Positions 1 to 7,466 of a DNA stretch of 64,000 nucleotides are shown one piece after another (position 1 is the stretch's first letter; each line of letters opens with the position of its first letter). The notes under the pieces are model-generated. The model made no database searches. It saw only the letters and a list, made by a program, of their open reading frames with translations, and had not been told where the DNA came from. The translations under genes were made by a program, and so were the position numbers. Source of the stretch: Lysinibacillus pinottii (GTDB lineage: Bacteria > Bacillota > Bacilli > Bacillales_A > Planococcaceae). Location: the NCBI RefSeq assembly GCF_024753545.1, contig NZ_JANTOO010000020.1:62001-126000 (forward strand). The letters run 5' to 3'.

Positions 1-125
1 AACAAAAAAGCCCAGAAGAAACTGTCCTTCAACAGTATCTCCCAGGCTTTTATCCTTCCGTGTCACAAAATCAATTTGTGGTTTTCTCTCGGACCAGACT
101 AGCATCTGCTACGGAACCCTAGAAA
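1..125 (-). ncRNA. Guanidine-I (ykkC) riboswitch with terminator
   Basis: Read on the minus strand, the element starts with CTAGGGTTCCG (122-112). It continues with GGTCCGAGAG and then ACACGGAAGGATAAAAGCC followed by GGGAGA. These are the conserved blocks of the ykkC subtype 1 aptamer, which binds guanidinium. The 3' part can pair GCC..GGGAGA..ACTGT with ACAGT..TCTTC..GGGC before a run of T, so the expression platform is probably a transcription terminator that ligand binding disrupts. The controlled gene lies beyond position 1. Known targets in this family are SMR-type guanidinium exporters and urea/guanidine carboxylase genes, but which one follows cannot be seen. Confidence 0.93.
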
Positions 126-130
126 ACTTT

Positions 131-159
131 ACAATATTTTATTAACCTTAGTATAGCAA
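131..159 (-). promoter_or_regulatory. Candidate sigma-A promoter of the riboswitch transcript
   Basis: On the minus strand TTGCTA (159-154) and TATTGT (136-131) are separated by exactly 17 bp. The expected start point falls just before the conserved CTAGGG of the guanidine aptamer. Both hexamers are imperfect; the support comes mainly from spacing and position. Confidence 0.5.
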
Positions 160-164
160 ACTAT

Positions 165-1313
165 TTAATACTTTTCCACTGGAACATAACCGACTTTGGC
201 TACTAATGCTTGACCCTCATCGGTAAGTATCCAATCGATTAGCTTTTGAACATTTTCATTCTCCCCCCCAGCAGTGACCGCATAAAACTCAGAGACTAAA
301 GGATAGGTCCCATTTCGAATGTTCTCTTTAGTTGGGGCTATACCATCAATGGATAGTAATTTGATTTTTTTATTACGAACCATCTCTGTCGAATAGTATC
401 TAAACGTAAAGCCCATCGCATTTTTATAATTTCGATATTGAGATACTTCATGGATAATTCCACCCATTCCTGAGGCAATATTTTCAGAGGGTGCCTCCAT
501 AATTGGCTTATTATCCATTAAATTTTCTAATGCTGTTTGGCTTCCGCTATCCGCTGGACGTTGGAAAGCACGGATGGCTTCATCCTCACCGCCAACATCA
601 CGCCAGTTGGTAATTTCACCAGCATATATTTTCTTCACCTGATCCAATGTTACATTATCCACATTGTTTTTATGATGGACGAAAAAAACAAATGCCTCTC
701 GCCCAATCGGTGTCATATTAAACGTAAGTTCTTCTTTTTCTGCTTGCCATTCTTGCTTAATAGATGGTGCTGCCACAAAAATTAAATCCACATTTCCCGC
801 TATTAAATTTTGATAGGCTTCTGGTGTACGGTTAACTTGGACCCTACTCTTATATGGCTGATAGTCTCCCTTAGGATAAGTAGCCTCAACAAAGGCTGCA
901 TATAAAGGATACATAGCTGTGGCTCCATCTAATCGTGGTAATGACCCTGTCAATTGTAATGAGACTTTTTCGTCAGGCTTTACCACTTGATTGTCCTGCG
1001 TAAATGGTTGATAAGCAGATATATCAATTTCTGCATCAACAGTAGGAATACTCAGCTTATAATAATGTTGAATAGGAGGAATTAAAGCAAATATTATTGT
1101 CACACCCAATGCACCCATTACCCATCTCTTTTTCTTTTTTGTATTCATCCAATTAAATATTCCACAAACAAACAATACAAATACACAAACTGGAACCGTA
1201 TAAACTAGTTGCAGAAAGTGCATATGACCACTCAATATGACAATAAGTACTACCATTAATGTCACTACTGATAAACCAATCATAACGCTCACAATTTGTA
1301 AGAATTTAATCAA
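165..1313 (-). CDS. PstS-like substrate-binding protein with membrane anchor
   Basis: This 382-residue protein has three predicted membrane segments (about residues 9-29, 33-53 and 66-83), then a periplasmic-binding-protein fold of the PstS phosphate type. The DGATAMYPLY block near residue 130 and RPADSGSQTALE near 255 correspond to the phosphate-contacting loops of the family. There is no lipobox, so it is fixed to the outer membrane face by its helices instead of a lipid anchor. No pst permease or ATPase gene is next to it, so it may be a sensor or scavenging protein instead of a transporter subunit. The start is TTG, seven bases after GGAGGG. The domain call is good; the substrate is inferred. 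Confidence 0.75.
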   Translation of the reverse strand: MIKFLQIVSVMIGLSVVTLMVVLIVILSGHMHFLQLVYTVPVCVFVLFVCGIFNWMNTKKKKRWVMGALGVTIIFALIPPIQHYYKLSIPTVDAEIDISAYQPFTQDNQVVKPDEKVSLQLTGSLPRLDGATAMYPLYAAFVEATYPKGDYQPYKSRVQVNRTPEAYQNLIAGNVDLIFVAAPSIKQEWQAEKEELTFNMTPIGREAFVFFVHHKNNVDNVTLDQVKKIYAGEITNWRDVGGEDEAIRAFQRPADSGSQTALENLMDNKPIMEAPSENIASGMGGIIHEVSQYRNYKNAMGFTFRYYSTEMVRNKKIKLLSIDGIAPTKENIRNGTYPLVSEFYAVTAGGENENVQKLIDWILTDEGQALVAKVGYVPVEKY

Positions 1314-1524
1314 GCCGCAACCCTCCAGTGTAATTTTACACTTTCAAATTAATCGTACTAAATAAAGCAGATATTCGCAACATTATATTCTGAAAATTAT
1401 GTTAAAATTAAATTTATCTTGATTCGACATCTGCTTGAAACAAGATAGAGCTTTTGGTGGATCCAACATTTAGTAGGGGAAAATTCGCCAAGGCACAACT
1501 GGACGGATTAGGAGGATTGTACAT

Positions 1525-1998
1525 ATGGCAATAGAAAAAGCACGGAATCATTTAGCCCAATGGCATGTGGAACACAAAATACAAGAATTAGAAGAGAGCT
1601 CTGCCACCGTTGAATTAGCAGCACTGGCACTTGGCTGTGAGCCTGCCCGCATAGCAAAATCTTTATCCTTTCTTGTCAATGATAGCGCTATACTAATTGT
1701 GGCAGCCGGAGATGCAAAAATCGATAATGCCAAATATAAAGCAGTTTTTGGAACAAAGGCAAAGATGCTAGGTAAAGATAATGTCGAAGCTATGATAGGT
1801 CACGATGTCGGTGGAGTTTGTCCCTTTGGCGTTAATGAAGGAGTTGTTATTTATTTAGATGAATCCCTTAAACGGTTTACAACGGTATTTCCTGCATGTG
1901 GTAGTAGCAATTCTGCGATAGAGGTCACGATTTCCGAGCTAGAAACCTATACACCGTATGAAGAATGGATTGATGTCTGTAAGGGCTGGAAGGATTAG
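1525..1998 (+). CDS. YbaK/EbsC family aminoacyl-tRNA deacylase
   Basis: The 157-residue protein is a full-length single-domain member of the YbaK/EbsC family. These proteins hydrolyse mischarged tRNAs such as Cys-tRNA(Pro) in trans, correcting errors of prolyl-tRNA synthetase. Visible family features are the conserved AKSLSF segment near residue 45, the lysine-containing KIDNAKYK segment near 70, GGVCPFG near 97 and the FPACGSSNSAIEVT block near 122. A strong AGGAGG site precedes the ATG. It is transcribed alone and ends in a strong hairpin shared with the convergent DUF418 gene. The exact tRNA substrate cannot be told from sequence. Confidence 0.88.
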   Translation: MAIEKARNHLAQWHVEHKIQELEESSATVELAALALGCEPARIAKSLSFLVNDSAILIVAAGDAKIDNAKYKAVFGTKAKMLGKDNVEAMIGHDVGGVCPFGVNEGVVIYLDESLKRFTTVFPACGSSNSAIEVTISELETYTPYEEWIDVCKGWKD

Positions 1999-2003
1999 AC
2001 AAA

Positions 2004-2046
2004 TAAAAATCGGTAAGACTTTTCAACAGTCTCACCGATTTTTGTT
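2004..2046. terminator. Bidirectional terminator
   Basis: AATCGGTAAGACT pairs with AGTCTCACCGATT with one mismatch. A-rich and T-rich flanks lie on both sides, so it can end both the YbaK-type gene (plus) and the DUF418 gene (minus). Confidence 0.88.
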
Positions 2047-2072
2047 ATTTCCCTTATTAATTTATAGAGCTT

Positions 2073-3122
2073 TTACGATGTCTTTGTCGAAATCTTTTTA
2101 CCATATGTCATATAGCGCCATAGTTTTTCAAATGGTCCAATTGAAAAGAATTTGAACCAAATCATACTAAAGATAATTTGAATGGCAAAAATAATACATG
2201 CGATTACTACAATATCTGATGGTGAAACGACTTCTAAGCCCATTAGTGAGATAATTGCCGTGCCAATAAAGCTTTGGGCTAAATAGTTGGTAAATGCCAT
2301 TTGTCCCACTCGTCCAATCGGCTGAAGCATTTTCACAATAGGACGATTTTCCAAAATTATAAATAAACAAGCTAAATAAAAATATGTTGTCGGAACTACT
2401 CCTAAACCAATAATAGATTGTAGCTGTTGGTCATCTGCTTGTGATGCAAACCATATCCACAATGAAAAACCAATAAAGAATGGGCCTGTAACAAAAAGCA
2501 GCCATTTTATTTTTTGAATATGTGCCCCAATATGACCAATCCAACCAGCTTTTGCTACTAAAAATCCGCTTAAAAACATGATGAATATAGCGATAGCATC
2601 ATTGCCTAAAAGTCCTGAAATAGTGGACATTACAGCATGAGTCGGCATATACATTTGACCTAATATAGCAAGAATATGAAGTGTGATGATTGTAAAAAGC
2701 CATTTACAAATTGTTGAAATTTTCGCAGAGTAAAATGGTAGCAATAAAAATCCAATGACTGCATAAATGGCTAAAATCGAACCCCAAAACAAGAAAATAT
2801 GAATGATACCGATTATCAATAATGCAAATAAACGTCTTGCAAAGCGCCATTTTGGTTTATCCCCACGTGCTTCTGCCCGGGAAGCAAAAATATAAAAGCC
2901 AACACCGAATAGGAAGGAAAAGATTGAAAAGAATTTCTTTTCAATAAAAATATCAATAAGTGAATCGATCACTCCATTGATGCCACTATAATCAGGTATA
3001 GGTCCGCCTTCTATAATGACCTGATAGGCGCCTACATTAATAAATAAAATGCCAAATAAAGCTAATCCTCGAATAATATCCAAGGAAAGAATTCGTTCTT
3101 TTTTTGTAACGGATGGATTCAT
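2073..3122 (-). CDS. DUF418 family integral membrane protein
   Basis: This 349-residue protein has the RILSLDIIRGLALFGI opening typical of the YeiB/DUF418 group and about nine hydrophobic spans. The C-terminal DUF418 part includes the IGRVGQMAFTNYLAQS motif near residue 265. Family members are predicted membrane proteins related to acyltransferase-like folds; no biochemical function is firmly established. The ATG at 3122 is preferred over an in-frame TTG two codons upstream because it sits ten bases after GGAG. It is monocistronic and convergent with the deacylase gene. Confidence 0.85.
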   Translation of the reverse strand: MNPSVTKKERILSLDIIRGLALFGILFINVGAYQVIIEGGPIPDYSGINGVIDSLIDIFIEKKFFSIFSFLFGVGFYIFASRAEARGDKPKWRFARRLFALLIIGIIHIFLFWGSILAIYAVIGFLLLPFYSAKISTICKWLFTIITLHILAILGQMYMPTHAVMSTISGLLGNDAIAIFIMFLSGFLVAKAGWIGHIGAHIQKIKWLLFVTGPFFIGFSLWIWFASQADDQQLQSIIGLGVVPTTYFYLACLFIILENRPIVKMLQPIGRVGQMAFTNYLAQSFIGTAIISLMGLEVVSPSDIVVIACIIFAIQIIFSMIWFKFFSIGPFEKLWRYMTYGKKISTKTS

Positions 3123-3305
3123 GTTCAACTAACTCCTTATCTTTTATGCTATAGCTAGCATAACTCTTCATCCTTACAGCTATTTTTTTTAAAGCTTACA
3201 GGAACCTTACAAATCAAAAGATTAACTTAATAGTTTTTTATCCGATTCTCTCGAAAAAAATAACATACTTTATAGTAAGAACATAGCAGAAGAGAGGTTT
3301 CTCCC

Positions 3306-3569
3306 ATGAAAAGAAATCGTAAATTTGGTTTTTGTTATCCTGGCTATCGATACTGCGGACCTGGTTGCTCGGGACCAGGTGAGCCCACGAATGCGGTGGA
3401 TAGCTGCTGTAAACTACATGATGAATGTTATGATCGTTACGGTAGCATAAGATATTGTGATGAACTGTTTCAGCAATGCCTCAGACCTCACATGCATACA
3501 CCCAATAAGATGGCGAGAGATGCTAGACTATTTTATCAAGTATTCGAACTACGCAATCGTTTCTTTTAA
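3306..3569 (+). CDS. Small phospholipase-A2-like protein
   Basis: The 87-residue, cysteine-rich protein keeps the complete PLA2 signature. The glycine-rich calcium-loop type segment YCGPGCSGPG is at residues 16-25. DSCCKLHDECY (32-42) holds the catalytic His38-Asp39, and YCDELFQQC (50-58) holds the partner Asp52. Its order matches secreted and parvovirus VP1-type PLA2 domains. There is no signal peptide or membrane segment, so it would be cytoplasmic, spore-associated or exported another way. AGAGAGG precedes the ATG. The upstream -10-like CATACTTTA (3264-3272) resembles mother-cell sigma-E/K elements, but no good -35 is seen. Phospholipase activity is inferred. Confidence 0.82.
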   Translation: MKRNRKFGFCYPGYRYCGPGCSGPGEPTNAVDSCCKLHDECYDRYGSIRYCDELFQQCLRPHMHTPNKMARDARLFYQVFELRNRFF

Positions 3570-3574
3570 CAACA

Positions 3575-3614
3575 AAGCTCACGGTGTTTTGAAAACAACG
3601 TGGGCTATTTTTCT
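3575..3614. terminator. Terminator after the PLA2-like gene
   Basis: AGCTCACG pairs with CGTGGGCT around a GTTTTGAAAAC loop region and is followed by TATTTTTC. It overlaps the stop of the convergent acetyltransferase gene and may serve both. Confidence 0.7.
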
Positions 3615-4376
3615 TGTATAAATCGCATATTTTAGTGGATCGGTAAAGCCCAGCTTCGTACCTAAGTAAATGGATGCTTTATTTGTAACATCACAATCCC
3701 AACAAGGCTTTAGCTCGTTGGCCAAACAATGATTGATAAATGTTGTCGCCATCAAACTAGCCAATCCCTGACCTCTAAAATTCGAATCTGTCATAATATC
3801 AATTTCCGCATATTCGTTTGATGTAAAAATAGAGACAGCTTCACTAATGATTTGCTCTTTATGTAGTAAACAAAAACCAAATCCATTTGTCAGGAAATTA
3901 GCTGTAGAATCCCAATATTCATCATAGTAAGCATGGGTGAACTCCATCGCTTTTTTTATATGATGTCGAGTAATTGACATCACCTCAAAATTCGATACTT
4001 TTTGCTCATCTCTACCATCATACAAGCTTTTATTAAATGTAAATGTATAGCGTTCTAGTTTTCTTAGCTGTCCTTTTAGCAGTTGTTCAATTTTAGTATT
4101 CCATTGCTCTGAATATGAAAATAAGGTAAAACGCTCCCCTTGCTTTATAGATTGCTCGAGACAGGCGGAAAGCTGACAATCAATTTCACTAGTAGTTGAA
4201 TTACCATACACAAAATAAATTCCTGATTTTGTATGTATTAATAGCGTTTGAAATAAAGTTGTATCTGTATAAACTGTTCCTTCTATTAATTGATCGAGAA
4301 CACTATAAACAAATGTTGGAGCCCTTTTAATATTTCGTTTAATGCTCGGATAATGATTAACTGTAACTTTTATCAC
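3579..4376 (-). CDS. GNAT family N-acetyltransferase, two-domain type
   Basis: The 265-residue protein has an N-terminal region of about 130 residues without a recognisable motif, then a GNAT fold. The acetyl-CoA binding segment is FRGQGLASLMATTFI (about residues 200-214), followed by the ASIYLGTKLGF strand-helix typical of the family. This architecture matches the GNAT_acetyltran type found in Bacillales. Substrate unknown. The start is GTG, seven bases after AAGGGGG. It is divergent from the following acetyltransferase gene, but the two are not closely similar. Confidence 0.8.
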   Translation of the reverse strand: MIKVTVNHYPSIKRNIKRAPTFVYSVLDQLIEGTVYTDTTLFQTLLIHTKSGIYFVYGNSTTSEIDCQLSACLEQSIKQGERFTLFSYSEQWNTKIEQLLKGQLRKLERYTFTFNKSLYDGRDEQKVSNFEVMSITRHHIKKAMEFTHAYYDEYWDSTANFLTNGFGFCLLHKEQIISEAVSIFTSNEYAEIDIMTDSNFRGQGLASLMATTFINHCLANELKPCWDCDVTNKASIYLGTKLGFTDPLKYAIYTRKIAHVVFKTP

Positions 4377-4511
4377 GATGTTTCCCCCTTTTTATTGGCA
4401 TTATGTACCTTATCTTCTATAATAAAATATAGATTTATTTGAAGGGACTGAATTATGCACAGATAGCAATATTTTTCATCCAACATCATTAAAATTTTGG
4501 AGGTAAAAGTA

Positions 4512-5018
4512 TTGATTGAATGTATGAACACGGAAAGATTATTATTACGAAAAGTAGCTAATGCTGACGCTAAAAGTTTATGGTCGATTTGGTCAGATCC
4601 TTCTGTGACGAAATTTATGAATATCTCAAGCTTTACACACGAAGAACAGGCGCTAGACATGATTGAATTACTAAATCAATTAGCTAATGAACATCGTGCC
4701 ATTCGCTATTCCATCATTGAATTGACAAGTAATCATATCATTGGCTCCTGTGGATTTCATAACGTGGATTACGATAATGCTACCGCAGAAATTGGCTATG
4801 ACTTGGCGAAGACTCATTGGGGCAAAGGCTACGCCACAGAAGGTATCATCGCTTTAATCCATGTAGCTTTTACACATTTGGACATGTCGACAATTATAGC
4901 AAAGGTCGATGCGGCGAATATCAATTCCATCAGAGTCTTACAGAAATTGAATTTTATTTTGCAGGGCTACGATAGCACTGAAAAAAATTTACAAGTATAT
5001 GTACTATGTAAAGAGTAA
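4512..5018 (+). CDS. GNAT acetyltransferase, RimJ/RimL-like
   Basis: The 168-residue protein begins (I)ECMNTERLLLRKV and has the TERLxLR opening of the RimJ/RimL/SpeG-like group. The acetyl-CoA site WGKGYATEG lies near residue 103 and the SIRVLQKLNF motif near 135. The TTG start at 4512 is chosen because TTGGAGGT sits seven bases before it; an ATG four codons later is possible. Members acetylate N-terminal amino groups of ribosomal proteins, antibiotics or small amines; the target here is unknown. It ends at a strong bidirectional hairpin. Confidence 0.83.
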   Translation: MIECMNTERLLLRKVANADAKSLWSIWSDPSVTKFMNISSFTHEEQALDMIELLNQLANEHRAIRYSIIELTSNHIIGSCGFHNVDYDNATAEIGYDLAKTHWGKGYATEGIIALIHVAFTHLDMSTIIAKVDAANINSIRVLQKLNFILQGYDSTEKNLQVYVLCKE

Positions 5019-5019
5019 T

Positions 5020-5063
5020 ATAAAAAGCTAAGAATGGTTATCTAATCATTCTTAGCTTTTTGC
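5020..5063. terminator. Bidirectional terminator
   Basis: AAAAAGCTAAGAATG pairs perfectly with CATTCTTAGCTTTTT around a short loop, with A/T tracts on both sides. It separates the plus-strand acetyltransferase from the minus-strand PNPOx remnant. Confidence 0.92.
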
Positions 5064-5549
5064 TTAGTGATACATGCCGTGATTAATTTTCCCCGTTAAC
5101 TTTTCTATTTGTACTTTGAATAATTCTATTTTAGGCATAATTGGATAGCCCTCTTTTTCAAATATCCATTCAGGATTACCATACTTCTCTAAAAGCGCAT
5201 CAAAGAACCATTCCTTCTTTGACTCCTCTTCCATTCTTACACCTTATCCAAATAGCACTACACTTTGGTAGACAAGTGCAGATTGGTAAGAATATTTTTT
5301 CCCTGGGTGTAAATCGCCCATTTCACTTACTTCTATACTGATTTTAGGGTTTTGTTTAATATTGGACCAAAAATGGCTTTCTAGAATATTACCAATATGC
5401 AAATAAAGTTTTCCTTCATACACATAAACAAATAGAATTACATAAGGATATCCTTCCTCATCAACTGTCGCAACATACGCGACTTTCCCCATCTTCCAAA
5501 ATTGCCGCGCTTCATTTTTAGAAATTTCTACACGTTTGTTTTGAATCAT
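5064..5549 (-). pseudogene. PNPOx-family flavoprotein gene split by an in-frame TAA
   Basis: The first part (start near 5549, stop TAA at 5246-5244) encodes about 101 residues of a pyridoxamine-phosphate-oxidase-like FMN-binding barrel, with GKVAYVATVDEEGYPYV and SEMGDLHPGKKY. It stops abruptly at SVVLFG in the middle of a strand. In the same frame, three codons after the stop, a 56-residue stretch follows (ATG 5234 to stop at 5064). Its WFFDALLEKYGNPEW and IEKLTGK blocks are the usual C-terminus of this family. The break is therefore a single in-frame nonsense codon and not a frameshift. AAGGTG lies five bases before the second ATG, so coupled translation of two fragments is possible. The exact N-terminal start is uncertain. 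Confidence 0.78.
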
Positions 5550-5677
5550 ACCTCTTATCGTTAACCCCCTCATCAAAATATAGTACGATAAAAATAAAAA
5601 CGTTAATCTCAAAACATATATTTCATTTACATCTTTATGGTATCTAAAAAAAGAATAGTTTTCCTTTCGCGCATAAG

Positions 5678-5717
5678 TAAAGCCAAGAATGCACTCGTTT
5701 AGCATTCTTGGCTTTAT
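5678..5717 (-). terminator. Terminator of the AraC-type regulator gene
   Basis: AGCCAAGAATGC pairs with GCATTCTTGGCT just after the stop codon of the regulator. A-rich sequence on the plus strand gives U residues on the minus transcript. Confidence 0.82.
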
Positions 5718-5727
5718 TACTTTAACG

Positions 5728-6591
5728 CTATTTAATTGGAATCCAAATTTCTGAGTATGAATCGGGGCTATACGCATCCTCTTCTGGGTACACTTCAAGC
5801 TCAGCCGTTCCTGCTGGCTCATATGGATTGGAGGGGAACCACTCTGAATATATTTGTTTCCACGTATTTTGCATAGCATCTGGCATTGGCCCGTGCACCT
5901 CAAACACAACCCACTTTGATGCAGGTACTTCCATCGTTAATAGATCCTCTCCCACATCACCTACATGATTTGTAGCAATCCAGTAATCAATGAAGCCCTG
6001 TTGTCCTTGGTTTGTATTTGGTACACAAACACCTAATACTCCATTGATGTTGCCATTATTTAATTGATATAGCTGATGATCGAAGCCACTCTCATTGATT
6101 TCCTGCCAAAACAATGGAATTTCCCGAGTGTTTTCTCCGTCTTGGCAATTGTACGTTCTTTTCACCCCAACAACTTGAAACTTATCTTTTTCTACGATTT
6201 TATACTTCATTGGTTCTGCTCCCTTCAAGCTTACCTGAATCACCAGGCGATTGTATGATTTTAGTGGTCCTTGCCTCTTTCTCGCTTCACTCGGCGTTAC
6301 ATAATGCTGTTTACGAAACGCTTTTGTAAAAGCTTCAGGAGTTTCATAGCCATACTTGTAGGCGAGATCGATTATTTTTTGATCTGTATCCATTAATTCC
6401 TGAGCCGCTAATGTTAATCTCCTCCGTCGTAGATAATCCGCAATGGACATATCCGTTAAAATCGCAAACGTTCGCTGAAAATGGAAGACAGATGAATTAA
6501 CCTCCTGTGCAATCTGTTCAATCGTTATGTTTTCTAATAAATGATCTTCCATAAAATTAATGGCTTTTTGAATCGACTCAATCCAACTCAT
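5728..6591 (-). CDS. AraC family regulator with GyrI-like effector domain
   Basis: The 287-residue protein has two AraC-type helix-turn-helix motifs in the first 110 residues (ITIEQIAQEVNSSVFHFQRTF, then IIDLAYKYGYETPEAFTKAFR). From about residue 125 to the end it has a GyrI-like/Bacterial_TRX effector-binding domain (MKYKIVEKDKFQVVGVKR ... SYSEIWIPIK). Such two-part proteins, like Rob and BmrR-type sensors, respond to small hydrophobic ligands. The ATG at 6591 lies eight bases after AGGGAG; a GTG three codons upstream overlaps that site. The PNPOx remnant lies downstream beyond a terminator, so no target gene is evident. Confidence 0.87.
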   Translation of the reverse strand: MSWIESIQKAINFMEDHLLENITIEQIAQEVNSSVFHFQRTFAILTDMSIADYLRRRRLTLAAQELMDTDQKIIDLAYKYGYETPEAFTKAFRKQHYVTPSEARKRQGPLKSYNRLVIQVSLKGAEPMKYKIVEKDKFQVVGVKRTYNCQDGENTREIPLFWQEINESGFDHQLYQLNNGNINGVLGVCVPNTNQGQQGFIDYWIATNHVGDVGEDLLTMEVPASKWVVFEVHGPMPDAMQNTWKQIYSEWFPSNPYEPAGTAELEVYPEEDAYSPDSYSEIWIPIK

Positions 6592-6824
6592 TGCTCTCAC
6601 TCCCTGATACCATCTTAAAATAGTTAATGCTTTCCAGCCTGTCTTTTTATGCTAACTTTGGACAGGTATGTGTAGAAGCAGTTTTTCATCACTAACACTC
6701 CTTCTATTTTCGTTACTTTACATACGATTTTCGCCTTTCTCCACTAAAATCCATTGTACTAACTATCGAAAAACAACCATTATATTTATAATAACGGACA
6801 AGGCCTTTATTTGTCCTTAAATCA

Positions 6825-7037
6825 AGGAGTGTCATCATCGTATCTTACCAAATGAGGAAGAAAAGAATTCAGATGAAAAGGGGGCAATGGGAAATTTCCA
6901 AGCATGTTGTAATCATGAAGTATACGAAGAATTAGGCTACAGGTAGTATCGATGATAAATCTAATGCAGCTGTAGAAGTCTGTTACTTTGAAGCCATCAT
7001 AATTGGCGGACAAATGACCCTTCTTAATCTTGAATAA
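6825..7037 (+). pseudogene. Possible frameshifted gene remnant
   Basis: One plus frame reads ILPNEEEKNSDEKGAMGNF and ends EVYEELGYR before TAG (to about 6947). A one-base shift continues as SIDDKSNAAVEVCYFEAI and ends in TAA at 7037. Both stretches look protein-like and join without a gap, suggesting a single frameshifted and truncated gene. There is no clear start or ribosome site and I do not recognise the family. It could be chance. Confidence 0.25.
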
Positions 7038-7133
7038 ATTAATGTATGATATTGCATGGAAATCTAAAGATGAGGTCGCACTACTACCATTAACATTCCT
7101 AAAAGATCGACCATTTCTCTTATGTTTATGTCA

Positions 7134-7166
7134 ATAAAAAAAGTCACGCCTCTCGACATGACCGAT
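7134..7166 (-). terminator. Terminator after the Cse60-like gene
   Basis: On the minus strand GTCATG pairs with CGTGAC (one G-U pair) around an eight-base loop and is followed by seven T. Confidence 0.68.
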
Positions 7167-7181
7167 TTTTTTCATATAAAA

Positions 7182-7379
7182 TTATTGGCTGTTCTCTTCT
7201 TGATGCTGATAAATAATTAAGGCAGAATGGATGACCGTCTGTTCGCCGATATAGAGGGTATTGTACTTGATATCAAGTATGAAAAAGTAACTCAAATCTA
7301 ATAAAGCCCGATTAATATCATGTTCAAATTGCACAATATCGTTGTTTTGGATTGTCACAACTTGAGTCGTTTGTGTCAT
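7182..7379 (-). CDS. Cse60-like sporulation protein
   Basis: The 65-residue acidic protein resembles Cse60, a short sigma-E-controlled sporulation protein of Bacillus. It has the EHDINRALLDL helix, then DIKYNTL and an ALIIYQ strand near the end. The ATG at 7379 is chosen because AAGGGG lies eight bases upstream; longer upstream reading has no ribosome site. It is downstream of glnA on the same strand with no terminator between, yet a sigma-E role would need its own promoter, which I could not identify. Function in the family is not known in detail. Confidence 0.6.
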   Translation of the reverse strand: MTQTTQVVTIQNNDIVQFEHDINRALLDLSYFFILDIKYNTLYIGEQTVIHSALIIYQHQEENSQ

Positions 7380-7466
7380 TGCCCACACCCCTTTTCTTTC
7401 ATGATAGTTCAAAAGGGTATCAAAGTCAGTAAAAAAATATTGGAGCAAAATAAGCTCCAATATTTT

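Larger units (their letters stand above)
6592..7181. other. Intergenic region with a possible decayed gene
   Basis: About 590 bp without an intact gene. The left half is AT-rich and holds the upstream region of the AraC gene. The right half contains two coding-like stretches in different plus frames (listed separately) and the terminator of the Cse60-like gene. No RNA gene or palindromic operator was recognised. Confidence 0.5.

Noticed and set aside
537..785. Plus-strand ORF of 82 codons inside the PstS-like gene
   Set aside because: It lies wholly antisense to a well-supported gene and has no ribosome site or family motif.
5550..5909. N-terminal extension of the PNPOx frame up to 5909
   Set aside because: It runs antisense-like through the AraC gene end and its terminator; the family starts near 5549.
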